NCBI GenBank assembly: GCA_036504535.1
Contig: DASXUY010000024.1
Location: forward strand, 1 to 64,000
DNA length: 64,000 nucleotides
Direction of reading: 5' to 3'
Source of the DNA: JARLGU01 sp036504535
GTDB taxonomy: Bacteria; Armatimonadota; Armatimonadia; Armatimonadales; Capsulimonadaceae
In this document: positions 28,597 through 38,515 of the stretch, in pieces
Layout of the letters: the number at the start of each line of letters is the position of its first letter
Numbering within the stretch: position 1 is the stretch's first letter
Position numbers and translations under genes: made by a program
Notes under the pieces: model-generated
Seen by the model: the letters and a program-made list of their open reading frames with translations, nothing else
Told to the model about the DNA's origin: nothing
The model's database searches: none

Positions 28597-29910
28597 ATGA
28601 AAATAGTCTTTATTGGAGCAGGCAGTGGGTTTGGCGCCATCTCCTTCTGCGACATCATGTCGTTTCCGGAGCTACAGGACAGCGAAGTCGTGCTTGTCGA
28701 TGTAAATCCGGACCATCTCGAACCAGTCTCAGCTTACTGCCGCAAGGTCGTGGAGCATTACAAGGCACCGACGAAAATGACGACGGCGCTTGATTGGCGT
28801 GATGGGGTCCTCGACGGCGCGGACTTCGTGATGACGTCGTTTGCCCAAGGCGGTGCCGCCTATTCCGGGAAGCCATTCTATTTCGACATCGCCATACCGC
28901 AAGAGTACGGCATCTACCAGAACATCGCAGACACTGCTGGCATTGGCGGCGTATTCCGCACCATGCGCACCGCGCCGGAACTTCTGGCCATCGGTAAGGA
29001 TATGGAAAAGCGCTGTCCGGGAGCCACATTGCTCAACTACGTGAACCCGATGGCCATGTTGACACGCTCGCTGACCCTCGCTTGTCCGTCGATCAACGTC
29101 ATTGGCCTGTGCCACAACATCCAGTATGGCATCCGGGACATCGCCAACTGGATAGGCGTCTCGCACAAAGACCTTGTCTATCAGGCCGCCGGGGTTAACC
29201 ACATGGCCTGGTTCCTGCGCCTGGAACACGCTGACGGGCGAAACGCATACCCCGACCTTCTCGCAGCAATCGAGAACCCGGAGATCTACAAGCATCGAAC
29301 CGTCCAGTTCGAGCTTCTCAAGAGCTTTGGCTACTTCACCACCGAATCGCACCATCACTGCATCGAATACGTCCCCTACTTCGGCCCGCGGGAAGCGGAT
29401 CGCCTGGCTGTCGCAGTCGAGAATCGCACTGTCTCGCCCAATCCCGTTCAGGTTTCAGCCCGCTGGAACTCCGAAAGCGATCTCGTGCGACAGTTAAGCG
29501 GAGCCATCCCACTAAAGCTCGCCCGTACTCACGAGTACGGCATGCACATCATGCACGCCAAGGCAACCGACACGGTCTATCGAATGAATGTCAACCTGCT
29601 CAACAACGGCCTCATTGACAACCTGCCCGCTGGTTCGTGCGTCGAGGTCCCATGTGTCGCCGACCGTACAGGCGTCCATCCGACAAAGGTTGGGAACTTG
29701 CCCGTTCACCTTGCAGCGCTTTGCCGGGGCATGGCCGATATGCAGACGCTTGCGAGCGACGCCGTTCTCGAACGCGACCTCAACAAAGCCTACCTTGCCT
29801 GCGCTATCGACCCGCTCACCGCCGCATGCGCCACTCCCGCCAGGATCAAAGCCTGCTTTGACCAGCTCGTCGAAGCAGAAGCCGATTGGCTAAAGGGCTA
29901 CTGGATCTAG
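28597..29910 (+). CDS. Glycoside hydrolase family 4 enzyme
   Basis: 437 aa. GH4 enzymes use NAD+ and a divalent metal to split alpha- or beta-glycosides by an oxidation/elimination route. The N-terminal Rossmann motif FIGAGSGFGAISF, the CHN metal ligand site (IGLCHNIQYG), NYVNPMAM and the NHMAWF motif fit the family. Alpha-galactosidase, alpha-glucosidase or alpha-galacturonidase are all possible. No sugar transporter is adjacent; two secreted glycosidases lie downstream on the other strand. Confidence 0.9.
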   Translation: MKIVFIGAGSGFGAISFCDIMSFPELQDSEVVLVDVNPDHLEPVSAYCRKVVEHYKAPTKMTTALDWRDGVLDGADFVMTSFAQGGAAYSGKPFYFDIAIPQEYGIYQNIADTAGIGGVFRTMRTAPELLAIGKDMEKRCPGATLLNYVNPMAMLTRSLTLACPSINVIGLCHNIQYGIRDIANWIGVSHKDLVYQAAGVNHMAWFLRLEHADGRNAYPDLLAAIENPEIYKHRTVQFELLKSFGYFTTESHHHCIEYVPYFGPREADRLAVAVENRTVSPNPVQVSARWNSESDLVRQLSGAIPLKLARTHEYGMHIMHAKATDTVYRMNVNLLNNGLIDNLPAGSCVEVPCVADRTGVHPTKVGNLPVHLAALCRGMADMQTLASDAVLERDLNKAYLACAIDPLTAACATPARIKACFDQLVEAEADWLKGYWI

Positions 29911-29981
29911 GACAGAGAGAAAGCGCCTCCCTGCAAGTCATGCAGGGAGGCGCTATGGATATGCTTGCTCCGATCTTGCGG

Positions 29982-32900
29982 CTACTTGGCGTAAGCCTCA
30001 AGTTCTCGAAGCATAAACATCGCAGGAAGCGGCTTTCCCCACGCCTTCTTGACTGCTCCACTCGCAATGTCGTCGGGCGCATATCCCATACTTGTACGCA
30101 ATACCACCAGGCGCAGAGCGGACGCAGTCACGGGCGTGAAGTGGTTGTAGAAGCGATTGGTGTCTTGTAACCACGAGGCTACTGTGCATTGTGGTGTGGT
30201 CACCTCAACAGACTTGGCTAATGGTGTTCTTACCTGCTGTACAGGCACCCACTTTCCAGCAACTTTGGCCTCAATATCGTAGTCGAGGAGGGCGCAGAAG
30301 GCGTTGTCCGCATGCAGCCCCTCAACAATCAGACTACTCACGACTTGCGGCGTAGCGAAGTCCATTGTCAGCGTCTGCGGCGTTGTGGGGAGGTCTCCAA
30401 TGAACACAGGCGGGTTCTTCGTGTCACCGTGCGGATTACCCGAGTGCGTCGCCTCGAGAATGCCATTGTTGAGCACTGTTATGTCGGACGTAGTCGTTGA
30501 AGAGTACGAGAACTTCGCACTCTTGGCAATATTGACACCAAGGTTGATCTTCTCTGGCACCGCTGTCTGGCCCTTCTCAAGCCTCAGGTAAGTTGGCCAC
30601 TGGGTGACTTTCACTGCGCAAGAACCCGCCACTACAGGCACGCTTGACTCATTTCCGAATGCGTCCACTATGGCAACACTGTCTCCGCCGGAGACGGTAA
30701 ATCGGACCATGCTGTCAAGTGCGCCTAAGTTTCGAACAGTCAAAGTTGACCCTTCTTGCGACTCATACTTCAGTCCCTGGTATATCTCGTTTCCCTGAAC
30801 CCCAAAATCGAGGGTTCCCGTGTATTTACGTCCAGCGATCATGGCTTGCCGCACGCGCAGTCCAAAGACCGCAGGGTGAGGCCCTGCCCCTGACCATATA
30901 TACGACGGAACGGAACTATACCCCCCCTGGGTCATATAGTAAAGCGAGTTCTCCTCGCCAGGAATTCCTAGCGTTTCCAGCAAATCCCGGTGCATCAGCA
31001 CACGAACAGCTTGCGCAGCCCCCAGGAAGTTGCCGCCGCGTACCCCTGTGATGGCGCGTTCTGTTTGCCACAGCGGTTTGGCAGCATCCCCATTCTTGGC
31101 CATCATGGCTCTCAGAGCGCCGATCTTCCAGCGCCAATGCTCTGGATCGATTGTTTCGTGACCCTCGTAGTCATGGATGGACAGAATGTCAACAAGCTTG
31201 CCGCCGCCAGATGCATAGAACACCTCGTACCACGGCAACTGGATCCCGCAAACGTCGGGTCCCATCACTTTAGCATCCGGATCACATTCCTTGATCACCG
31301 GCGCAACCTGCTTCAGGAGCTCAACGTACTTGTCAGCTGGCATCTTGAAGTTCGGCTCGTTCATCACTTCCCATACTGGCACTCGACCACGAAACCGAGT
31401 CACAACAGCGCGAACGTTCTCCGGCGTGCAATCCTTCACTTCGGAGAATTGTCCGAAGACCGACGCCCCGTACTTCTTGGCGTCTATCAGGCACTTATCA
31501 AAATAGTCGAGCCCCTTGGCTGGATGAAGCCGCATGAGCGGCAGTCCCGCGAACGTTTGGCGCGCTGCGTCTTCCCACCCGGTCGACTTATTCTCGGCGG
31601 TCAGCGTCGTCATGCCAGGGTATTGCTTAGTGACCCCGTAATAGCGACTCACCGAGGCAATCGGTGTGCTTCCCGCTGACACGTTCACGGCTACCAGGTA
31701 CCACCCGTACCGAGGTGGAGTAAAGGTAAAGGCCTGAGTGGTCTCGGCATCTCCAGTGAGCGGTACATCGATTGACCCGTTCGCAATAGACGTACCGGTG
31801 ACGTCGTACACCTGGTAGGAGGCCGCTATTGACTGTGTGTTCTTGTGAGAAGCGGCGATGGACAACGAAAGCGGGATAGGTTTGAGATCGTAGGCAATGT
31901 TATTGGGAATTGTTTCTTGAAGGGTTGCGACTACGCCCAGACCAATTGTATTGAGTTGAGTCACACCCAGTTCGCCGGGGACCAGGAACTTGTCAGCCAT
32001 CCGCAGGACAACGGGCCTGTAGTGGAAACGATCAAAGAGCTTATGGGTAACGAGCGGCAGTGTTGCGCCCCACAAGTGGTCAGACGCGTCGACGGCAAGC
32101 GGGAAGTAGGAACCTCCCAGGTTCCAGTCGTCAAACCAGCTGTACTTACCTTGATGTAGCGTTACCGTCTTGAAGTCAGGATCGAACTTCACGACAGCGC
32201 TGTAGTCCATTGTGTAGACGTTGCCCTTAGAGTCGACCGCGACCGTGAACATGTACTGACTGCCGTCCGATAGGCGCGCTTTCATGCCCGACCCTAACGT
32301 TCGGAGGAGCTTCCCGGTTGCGCCATACTTAAAAAGCTGGTTTGTGCCACCGACGACATAGATGTTGCCGTCTTTGTCGACGTCAAAGTCCTGGATCAAA
32401 TCGACAGGCTTATCCAGAGTGATTGAGCTGCCCGCCGCTTCCGGCGACAACGTGATGAGTTGCGTTCCGGGTGTAAGGACATTACGCCCGCGGACAATCG
32501 CGCGGTCTCCCGGCAACACAGCAACCGAACCACTCGGAAGTCGCTTTATCGCAATCGCATGGGGCACTGGAATCGACTTGTGGAGGCGGCCATCTTCGCC
32601 GAAGACGTAAACCACGCCACCGACATTGTCTGTCACGTAAATGTAGCCAGCAGCGTCAACCGCTATGCGCTTAGGGTCCACCGATGCTGGGAGACCGTTT
32701 GCGGCGGTCAGAGGGAACTGGGCAAGCGGGGCGCCGTTAGCGTCGAACTTCTGAATCCTCAAGTTGCCAGGGAACTTCGCCTTAAGGTCCTTAGTTTCTG
32801 CAGCGCCTTCAACCGTGTAAACGTTGCCCTTAGTGTCTAGAGCGAATGCCCGCAGGTCTGCGAACTTACCAGGTTCGCTACCCGAGCCGCCGAACTCCAC

Positions 32901-33011
32901 CCCGACGCCGGGAGACAGGGCTTGGGCGCAGCCCGCGACATAGGCTAACGCCAACAACGCTGTTAGCGGGCCAGTGATGGCTCGAACTGCCCGTAATGCT
33001 AAGTGAACCAT
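29982..33011 (-). CDS. Large lipoprotein: NHL-type propeller plus clan GH-A domain
   Basis: 1009 aa. A lipobox (VAGC, Cys28) ends the signal peptide, so it is probably a lipoprotein. Residues about 35-350 repeat NHL-type blades (KGNVYTVEG, AGYIYVTDN, DGNIYVVGG, KGNVYTMDY). A beta-sandwich linker follows (about 370-460). Residues about 465-720 resemble a clan GH-A barrel with putative acid/base Glu552 (VMNEPNF) and nucleophile Glu651 (WQTERA), as in GH5/GH39. The C-terminal third contains a discoidin-like segment (ending MLRELEAYAK). Substrate unknown. The start is preceded by an AGAGGTAG. Confidence 0.82.
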   Translation of the reverse strand: MVHLALRAVRAITGPLTALLALAYVAGCAQALSPGVGVEFGGSGSEPGKFADLRAFALDTKGNVYTVEGAAETKDLKAKFPGNLRIQKFDANGAPLAQFPLTAANGLPASVDPKRIAVDAAGYIYVTDNVGGVVYVFGEDGRLHKSIPVPHAIAIKRLPSGSVAVLPGDRAIVRGRNVLTPGTQLITLSPEAAGSSITLDKPVDLIQDFDVDKDGNIYVVGGTNQLFKYGATGKLLRTLGSGMKARLSDGSQYMFTVAVDSKGNVYTMDYSAVVKFDPDFKTVTLHQGKYSWFDDWNLGGSYFPLAVDASDHLWGATLPLVTHKLFDRFHYRPVVLRMADKFLVPGELGVTQLNTIGLGVVATLQETIPNNIAYDLKPIPLSLSIAASHKNTQSIAASYQVYDVTGTSIANGSIDVPLTGDAETTQAFTFTPPRYGWYLVAVNVSAGSTPIASVSRYYGVTKQYPGMTTLTAENKSTGWEDAARQTFAGLPLMRLHPAKGLDYFDKCLIDAKKYGASVFGQFSEVKDCTPENVRAVVTRFRGRVPVWEVMNEPNFKMPADKYVELLKQVAPVIKECDPDAKVMGPDVCGIQLPWYEVFYASGGGKLVDILSIHDYEGHETIDPEHWRWKIGALRAMMAKNGDAAKPLWQTERAITGVRGGNFLGAAQAVRVLMHRDLLETLGIPGEENSLYYMTQGGYSSVPSYIWSGAGPHPAVFGLRVRQAMIAGRKYTGTLDFGVQGNEIYQGLKYESQEGSTLTVRNLGALDSMVRFTVSGGDSVAIVDAFGNESSVPVVAGSCAVKVTQWPTYLRLEKGQTAVPEKINLGVNIAKSAKFSYSSTTTSDITVLNNGILEATHSGNPHGDTKNPPVFIGDLPTTPQTLTMDFATPQVVSSLIVEGLHADNAFCALLDYDIEAKVAGKWVPVQQVRTPLAKSVEVTTPQCTVASWLQDTNRFYNHFTPVTASALRLVVLRTSMGYAPDDIASGAVKKAWGKPLPAMFMLRELEAYAK

Positions 33012-33153
33012 TGTATCTACCTCTACCTCTTAACAACTTGACGTCTTGGGACGCCACCCTGTTCCTCTATCTACGCTTCAGATATACCCGAAGTTACCGA
33101 ACGCCGGTTCAATCCCACTTGATTATTGCCAACTGCGCCTTTTTAGAGCTCAG

Positions 33154-34722
33154 TCAGTGAGCGTTCACGTACGCTAGCAGGTCGCGCGAGGCGGTGCTGG
33201 CGCCTTTGGTGACTGTGAGGTTGAAACGGTACATACCTGGCTTGGCGACGGTGGCTGTAGTGGTAAGCGAGTGCGGGGCGGCAATGGTTCCACCGGTGGG
33301 ACCTTCGGCAATGGTCCATGTGGCGGTCGCTCCTGTCATCGGGTTGCACGCGATGGCGTCGAGGGGGATGGTGGTCGTAGGAAGGGTGATCTCGCGGGGT
33401 GCGCCCATAGTGATAGGGAGCGTGAGGTCGTGGCGCTGGTAGACGTGGGCGAAGTCGCAGTCCATATCGATCGGCCACGTGGTGCGGCTCGGGTCACCGC
33501 CGAACGTGCCAACGGCGAGGTTCATGCGGATGTACATCGGGACATCGGACACGACAGCTTCGGGTTCGCCGGTTGAGCCTTTGTAGGACCCGTCGATGTA
33601 CCACGAGATGCGGCCCGGCTCCCAGGCAACAGCGTACGTGTGCCAGGCTGTGCGATCGAGTCCGGCGCTGCTCAGGTTGACCCACGAGCGGCGCATCTTG
33701 CCGTAGTCGTCGGCCCAGACGTTGGTTTGGAGCACAGTCTCCGGCATCTTGCCGGTGGACTCCTCGACGTCGATCTCGGGCGGCCATCCATCATCCCACT
33801 TGAGTAGGTAGACGGCGGGCCAGGTTCCAAGGGCCACCGGCACTTTGAGGCGGAACTCCCAGAAGCCGTAGAGCTGCTGAAACTTGCCGATGGTCTGAAG
33901 CTCACCGGCCTGGTACTGGTAGTCGCCGTACAGCGTATTGGCGTAGTTGCCGTCCAGCGGAGGGCGTGGCTTGGTGGCGACATGCGGCTTGCGTTCGGCG
34001 TGGAAGCGCGCGATGCCGCCAGCTACGGTGACGTGGTCGGGGGCGAAGTACTGCTCGCCAGGCGCGTAGACCAGACTGTCGCTGTCGCTGGCAGTCCACC
34101 GCGTTGTGTCCATGGAGTCGCCGTCGAACTCGTCGGCAAACGTCCCCACCCAGGCGACCACGCTGAGGTCCTTGAAGTCCGCAGCCCCGACCGCGCCGAC
34201 GACGCCAGGCGTAACGACAAGCTCGGTGGCTCCAGCGGGGACATCGAGAAGCTGGTTGATCTCCACCCACCCACCCGTCGGCGCAGTCCACGTTGGCGAA
34301 GCCGCTGGCGTTTGCAGGCCCGCTGGTGTCGAGCGCCACTTCAGATCGACAGTCGCTCCAAAGGCAATGGAACCTGCGGACGTCGTCTTCGCCATACGCG
34401 TCACCCGGACGTAGCCCCTTACGAGCACCTTGACCCACTCGGGTTTGATCACGACGGTTTGCCTGACGCCAGTAACGCCTGCAGCGTTGGCACCGGTGAC
34501 CGACAGGACAGAGTCGGGGCCATCCTGGCTGAAATCGGGCCGGTACGTGCCCGGTACGGGTGTCCAAACCGCCAGAGCCGCACCAATGCGCTTGTTGAAA
34601 GCGCCATTGAGCAGGAGATTGGCAGGCGACGCGGCGTTGGCGCATTGGCTGAGCGCGAGGACGGCGACGATCAGCGACGCGCGGAGGCGGCTTCCCAGAG
34701 ACTTGCAGAGCGGGCGAACCAT
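33154..34722 (-). CDS. Secreted GH16-family glycoside hydrolase
   Basis: 522 aa. Signal peptide (cleavage near ANA), an N-terminal carbohydrate-binding-like sandwich (about 33-190), then the GH16 jelly roll starting FADEFDGDSMDTTRW. The catalytic EIDVE motif gives Glu316 (nucleophile), Asp318 and Glu320 (acid/base). A C-terminal Ig-like domain follows (about 430-522). GH16 covers beta-1,3-glucanases, agarases and related enzymes; the exact target is not decided. CATAAT ends 6 nt before the ATG with no Shine-Dalgarno, so the mRNA may be leaderless. Confidence 0.9.
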   Translation of the reverse strand: MVRPLCKSLGSRLRASLIVAVLALSQCANAASPANLLLNGAFNKRIGAALAVWTPVPGTYRPDFSQDGPDSVLSVTGANAAGVTGVRQTVVIKPEWVKVLVRGYVRVTRMAKTTSAGSIAFGATVDLKWRSTPAGLQTPAASPTWTAPTGGWVEINQLLDVPAGATELVVTPGVVGAVGAADFKDLSVVAWVGTFADEFDGDSMDTTRWTASDSDSLVYAPGEQYFAPDHVTVAGGIARFHAERKPHVATKPRPPLDGNYANTLYGDYQYQAGELQTIGKFQQLYGFWEFRLKVPVALGTWPAVYLLKWDDGWPPEIDVEESTGKMPETVLQTNVWADDYGKMRRSWVNLSSAGLDRTAWHTYAVAWEPGRISWYIDGSYKGSTGEPEAVVSDVPMYIRMNLAVGTFGGDPSRTTWPIDMDCDFAHVYQRHDLTLPITMGAPREITLPTTTIPLDAIACNPMTGATATWTIAEGPTGGTIAAPHSLTTTATVAKPGMYRFNLTVTKGASTASRDLLAYVNAH

Positions 34723-35117
34723 AGGGTCATTATGGCGCTTTCATCCTGCTTATCGAACGGAACAACTCCTTTCGCGCACAGGTTAAGTTATCGGCAGATC
34801 CGTCGGGTGAATATTCAGCCTATTTAAAGTTACATTATTCACCAAAACTAAAATATCGATATATTTGATAAAAATAGTAATAATCAGTCGTAAATCAATT
34901 ATATTGCGTCGTGAATAGCCACTGAATATTCATGGTCAGCGACATCGAATCTCTCCTTGATGACCCACGAACATCCGGTTGTTCTATCTTCGATAATACA
35001 TTATTATTATACCATGTACATGTCTAAATAATATACCTCTAGAAGACATTATTGTTACAAAATATGCTTCGTATGGATTGTTCAAAAGATTGTACAAAGT
35101 GGTAAAATGATGGAGAG
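34723..35117. other. AT-rich spacer before the Phd/VapC pair
   Basis: Nearly 400 bp with no gene. From about 34820 to 35060 the DNA is far richer in A/T than its surroundings, with GAATATTCA-type palindromes at 34808 and 34923 (approximate). This composition break marks the left edge of a probable acquired segment. Confidence 0.5.
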
Positions 35118-35126
35118 GTGATCAAG

Positions 35127-35378
35127 ATGGTAACGATGACCGCGACTGAGGCACGTAACAATATTGGTAAGTTGTGGGACACCGCGTCCCGCGAACCGGT
35201 GACTGTAGAGAGCGCTGGAAAAGCCGTTGCTATAGTTATTAGCCCCGACGAGTATGAGAAGCTCAAGGGCGGACGCAAGCCGCGGATGGCTGGATTTGCG
35301 AAAGACTTGCTAGCTGGCGTCGATATTGAAGCGTTAATGGCTGTGCCGATTGATGATGTTTTCGAGGAGTACATGTAG
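35127..35378 (+). CDS. Phd/YefM-family antitoxin
   Basis: 83 aa. The N-terminal TMTATEARNNIGKLWDTASREPVTVESAGKAVAIVISPDEYEKL is the Phd/YefM DNA-binding fold; the acidic tail (AVPIDDVFEEYM) should wrap the toxin. It binds and represses its own promoter in known systems. AGAGGTGATC lies 5 nt before the ATG at 35127; a GTG at 35118 is also possible. Two bp separate it from the toxin gene. Confidence 0.9.
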   Translation: MVTMTATEARNNIGKLWDTASREPVTVESAGKAVAIVISPDEYEKLKGGRKPRMAGFAKDLLAGVDIEALMAVPIDDVFEEYM

Positions 35379-35380
35379 CC

Positions 35381-35767
35381 ATGACATACTTGCTGGACAC
35401 CCATGCGCTCCTCTGGTTTGCATCGTCGTCTCCCATGCTCCCAGACTCTATGCGGTCGCTAATCGCCGACGCCAACAACGATGTGGCGGTGAGTATAGCG
35501 TCGTATTGGGAGATTGCCATCAAGGCAAAGCTCGGGAAGCTAACAGTGGAGTCAGATATCATTGCCCTCCGAAACCTCGCACTCAATCAAAATATCCAGA
35601 TTGAGCCGATTACCATCGAGGCTGTCCACCACACGACCATGCTTCCACTACACCACAAAGACCCGTTCGACCGGATCATCGCTGCCACCGCACTCGTGAC
35701 AGGGGCAACGCTGGTAAGTGCGGATGCTGCGTTCGATGCGTATTCGGTGACAAGGGTTTGGGGGTGA
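35381..35767 (+). CDS. PIN-domain (VapC-like) ribonuclease toxin
   Basis: 128 aa, type II toxin. The acidic PIN residues are visible: Asp6 (LLDTHALLW), Glu in SYWEIAIKAKLGK, Asp in HHKDPFDRIIAATAL, and Asp in VSADAAFD. Such proteins cut RNA, often tRNA or rRNA. The catalytic set is intact. It ends 20 bp from the convergent PhyH gene. Confidence 0.92.
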   Translation: MTYLLDTHALLWFASSSPMLPDSMRSLIADANNDVAVSIASYWEIAIKAKLGKLTVESDIIALRNLALNQNIQIEPITIEAVHHTTMLPLHHKDPFDRIIAATALVTGATLVSADAAFDAYSVTRVWG

Positions 35768-35786
35768 GGGGCGGACGTGTTCGCAT

Positions 35787-36503
35787 TCATGCGCTTTTCG
35801 CCTCGTACCAATCGAGTTCGCCGGGGAGGTCACGGGAGGCGTATTCGATGTGGACGATTCGGCGGTGGCTGGGGGCGGTCGAGGGGGAGGACGCGTGCAG
35901 CAGTAGTGGACGCATCATGAGTATGCCTCCGATGGGGAGGTCGAACGTGTCCGATGCTGACTCCAGCCCAATTCGCGACGCTTCGGTCGCGGGGAGCTTG
36001 CCAAGCCGATGCGAGCCAGCTATTACCCTTACCTGTCCGTTGTCCGGGCCGCAGTCATCCAGATGCAGCCGTAATGTCACCATGCGTTCCAGGATTTCTA
36101 CCGGCGGCTGAACGTGTACGACGCCCGCTTTCACAGACCATGGCCCGTATCCGGGTGTGTCCACACGCGACCGAACCGCGATTGACAGATCCTGGTGCCA
36201 CGGAACCTTCCAGTTCGAGTCAGGTGTCTTGTCGAACAGGATCGCCCGTACCGGTCTGGCGTCAGCGCCGATCACGGGCTCTACTAGAGACCGAAGCGCT
36301 GGCGATTCGGCAAGTGTCCTCACCTCGGGCGCAAGATCAAACAGGTTGCGAACGTTCGCTGACATGTCGGATGCGATGCCGCTCAGGCGCAATGTGATCG
36401 AGTCTCGCAGCGTAATCGCGTCGGCCGTGGGGATCGCGTCGGGAACGATGAGGTAACCGTTGACGGTCATGTAGTCGGGTTCGATTGTGGTGGTGGTTGT
36501 CAT
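35787..36503 (-). CDS. Phytanoyl-CoA dioxygenase (PhyH) family protein
   Basis: 238-aa Fe(II)/2-oxoglutarate-dependent oxygenase. The metal ligands His and Asp are in WHQDLSI and the distal His in RRIVHIEYA; the oxoglutarate Arg lies just before it. The ending LPGELDWYEAK is common in the bacterial PhyH branch. Substrate unknown; not part of an evident operon. Confidence 0.85.
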   Translation of the reverse strand: MTTTTTIEPDYMTVNGYLIVPDAIPTADAITLRDSITLRLSGIASDMSANVRNLFDLAPEVRTLAESPALRSLVEPVIGADARPVRAILFDKTPDSNWKVPWHQDLSIAVRSRVDTPGYGPWSVKAGVVHVQPPVEILERMVTLRLHLDDCGPDNGQVRVIAGSHRLGKLPATEASRIGLESASDTFDLPIGGILMMRPLLLHASSPSTAPSHRRIVHIEYASRDLPGELDWYEAKSA

Positions 36504-36552
36504 AGGAACCTGTCTATTCCAGATGCACTTGCAGGCGGCTTGTTGCTAGGGA

Positions 36553-36608
36553 AGAACCTCTCCTCCCCGCAAGCGGGTCCCCTCCTCTCCTAAAGGAAAG
36601 GAAAAGAG
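36553..36608. repeat. Dispersed intergenic repeat, family B copy 1
   Basis: AGAACCTCTC, then a CCCGC/GCGGG hairpin, GTCCCCT and a CTCCT/AGGAAAG hairpin. A second copy is at 51678-51735. Confidence 0.65.
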
Positions 36609-36688
36609 TCTCTCATAGACAACAGCCTCGTCTTCTTCCTAGAATTGCGAAGCCTATAGGCTAAGTGTGTAGGCGTATTATTTCATCG

Positions 36689-37393
36689 TCAGATCGCGCC
36701 AAGCTGCTCAACGACGAACGCGTCGATTTTCGCCACAAGCGCGTCGGGGAGCGGGCCGCAGTGGCCCATACCTGGCACGGCTATGTATTCTACGTTCCGT
36801 TTGAGCGCCACCATCGCGGCTACAAGCGGGTCGGAGTGGCGCGCTTTGCCGACGGATTTGTCTTCGGTGCCGTGGACGATCAAATACGGCACATCGGGCA
36901 GGCGGTCGGGCTGGTGGAGCGGCGAATGCGCTTCCAGTGTCGCGGTGATGTCTCCGTAGCTACCGAACGCGTGGTGCATAGTGCGCGGCAAATCGGGTCG
37001 TTCGGTGTAGTGAAACGGCAGATCGCACACAGGGCAGTTGGCAAAGCATGCGGTCACGCCGAGCGTCGTCGCCATCGCGTACGCCAGCACCGCAAAGCCG
37101 CCCATACTGCCGCCAGTCGCGATCAGCGGGGTGTCTGCGCCAAGGCCGTAGCGCCAGCGAAGGCCATCGACCAGCTCATCGACGAACTCGACCGTCGCAT
37201 CGTTCATCCATGACCACGGCCCGTAATACGGCTGCACGACCAGCGCGCCGGAGTCGATCCAGCGCTGCTCCTGCTCCGACGGCGTATCCTTCATCCCGGT
37301 GGAACCGAGGCCGACGAATGTCAGCACAATACCGCGCGGCGTGGTGTTCGGTGCGCCGATCCAAGCGACCCGGTCGATGAGGGTGTCGTTCAT
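36689..37393 (-). CDS. Alpha/beta hydrolase (serine esterase/peptidase type)
   Basis: 234 aa. Nucleophile elbow GGSMGG (TGGSMGGFAVLAYA), acid region VHGTEDKSVG and a C-terminal His (PGMGHCGPL) make a full triad. The start at 37393 (MNDTLIDRV) is chosen for an AGGA upstream; the longer frame to 37465 covers repetitive spacer. It resembles small prolyl-oligopeptidase-like hydrolases; substrate unknown. Confidence 0.85.
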   Translation of the reverse strand: MNDTLIDRVAWIGAPNTTPRGIVLTFVGLGSTGMKDTPSEQEQRWIDSGALVVQPYYGPWSWMNDATVEFVDELVDGLRWRYGLGADTPLIATGGSMGGFAVLAYAMATTLGVTACFANCPVCDLPFHYTERPDLPRTMHHAFGSYGDITATLEAHSPLHQPDRLPDVPYLIVHGTEDKSVGKARHSDPLVAAMVALKRNVEYIAVPGMGHCGPLPDALVAKIDAFVVEQLGAI

Positions 37394-37986
37394 GTGTGGT
37401 TGGTCCTGTAGTGCGTGAGTTGGTGCGATAGTGCGAGTTATGTTGGCGTGTTGGTTTTGGTGCATGAGTCTTGGTGCGTTGGTGTTTAGCGTTGGCGTTT
37501 AGCGTTGAGGGTAGATTAGGGCACGGTGGCGGTGGATTCCTGCATTTGGGTGAGGTGCGGGGGTGGGAATGCATGTTAAGGAGCCCATCCGTCAGTCTGG
37601 CGCAAATAATCTTGCGCCAGACTGACACCTTCCCGCAGCGGGAAGGAAACCTGTTGTAGCCATTTGTGGGCAGCTCATTTGCACCGCGTGGGTTTAAGCG
37701 CACAGTGTCAACGGCCGGTGCGAGTTTTGGGTTTGGAGGTATTGGGAGGTGGATTGCAGAGGGCAGCGTGTAGGGCGGGTCGAGTGGAAGGCGCGGAATC
37801 GAAGAGCCGGGCGGCGGCCTTCGCCAGCGAGGGATCGCGGGGGGAGGTGGAGGGCGGGTATGACGTTCCGTCCCTCCGTCGGTTGCCGGGTCTGAACGCC
37901 CGGCCTGACGAAGAGCGCCCCTGCGGGGCTAAGTGCGTGGCAGTGCGGGTTTGGAATGCAGTACGGGTTCCGTACCGTGAACCATG
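37394..37986. other. Repeat-rich spacer without a gene
   Basis: About 590 bp. The first part is a degenerate GTTGG/TGCG/TTTAGCG stretch (37405-37515). A perfect 15-bp hairpin GTCAGTCTGGCGCAA/TTGCGCCAGACTGAC lies at 37591-37626, followed at once by a second hairpin CCTTCCCGC/GCGGGAAGG (37628-37646). A GGCGGCGGCCTTCGCC segment near 37811 recurs near 38429. Confidence 0.55.
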
Positions 37987-38178
37987 TCAATCCTCGTACG
38001 CAGTAGCGCGTTCATACGCCTGTTCGGGCAGTACGGCGCCGCCTGGGTGCTGTTGCGCTCGGCCGAAAAAGAGCCGCTCCCATTCGTCCTTCGGCGCATT
38101 GAACCGTTCGGCCAACTTTGCTTTCTCGTCGTCGGTCAATGGCTTACGGGTTGATATATCGATCTCCGTCTTTGCCAT
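37987..38178 (-). CDS. 63-aa charged protein, unknown function
   Basis: Short soluble protein rich in Glu, Lys and Asp (MAKTEIDISTRKPLTDDEKA start, WERLFFGRAQQHPGG later). An excellent AGGAGG lies upstream of the ATG, which supports translation. No family recognised; the size and charge would fit an antitoxin or DNA-binding accessory, but no partner toxin is adjacent. Confidence 0.6.
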   Translation of the reverse strand: MAKTEIDISTRKPLTDDEKAKLAERFNAPKDEWERLFFGRAQQHPGGAVLPEQAYERATAYED

Positions 38179-38515
38179 TTACGGTTTCCTCCTCGCGCGA
38201 GAGTTCATAAATGTACGGATTTGAGCGGCGTGCTATCCGTAATAATCATACCATGGGCAGCTACGAATCGTTAGCGCGGGCTGACGGCTTCGACGTTAGG
38301 ATTATGCCGCCGAAATAGCGATTGGACTCGGGCGGTTGGATAGAGTAAGCGCAACGGTTGAGCGGTTACCGGAAGCGTAATGGTGTCGGTGGGCGGGTAG
38401 GAGCCGGCGGCTCAAAGGCGCGGCTTGGAAGAGCAGGCGGCGGCCTTCGCCGACGCGGAATGGTGGCGAGGTGATAGACAACGGATCTGCCAGACTTGAT
38501 TACCTGTAAAGGCGT
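38179..38515. other. Spacer, no gene seen
   Basis: About 340 bp. It carries a second copy of the GGCGGCGGCCTTCGCC-containing stretch (near 38429) also found near 37811. No other signal seen. Confidence 0.4.

Noticed and set aside
33982..34827. 281-codon frame antisense to the GH16 gene
   Set aside because: Signal peptide, EIDVE motif and composition all support the minus-strand gene instead.
37694..37990. 98-codon minus-strand frame in the repeat-rich spacer
   Set aside because: The SLAGEGRRPA-type peptide is what intergenic GC repeats give when translated; no ribosome site.
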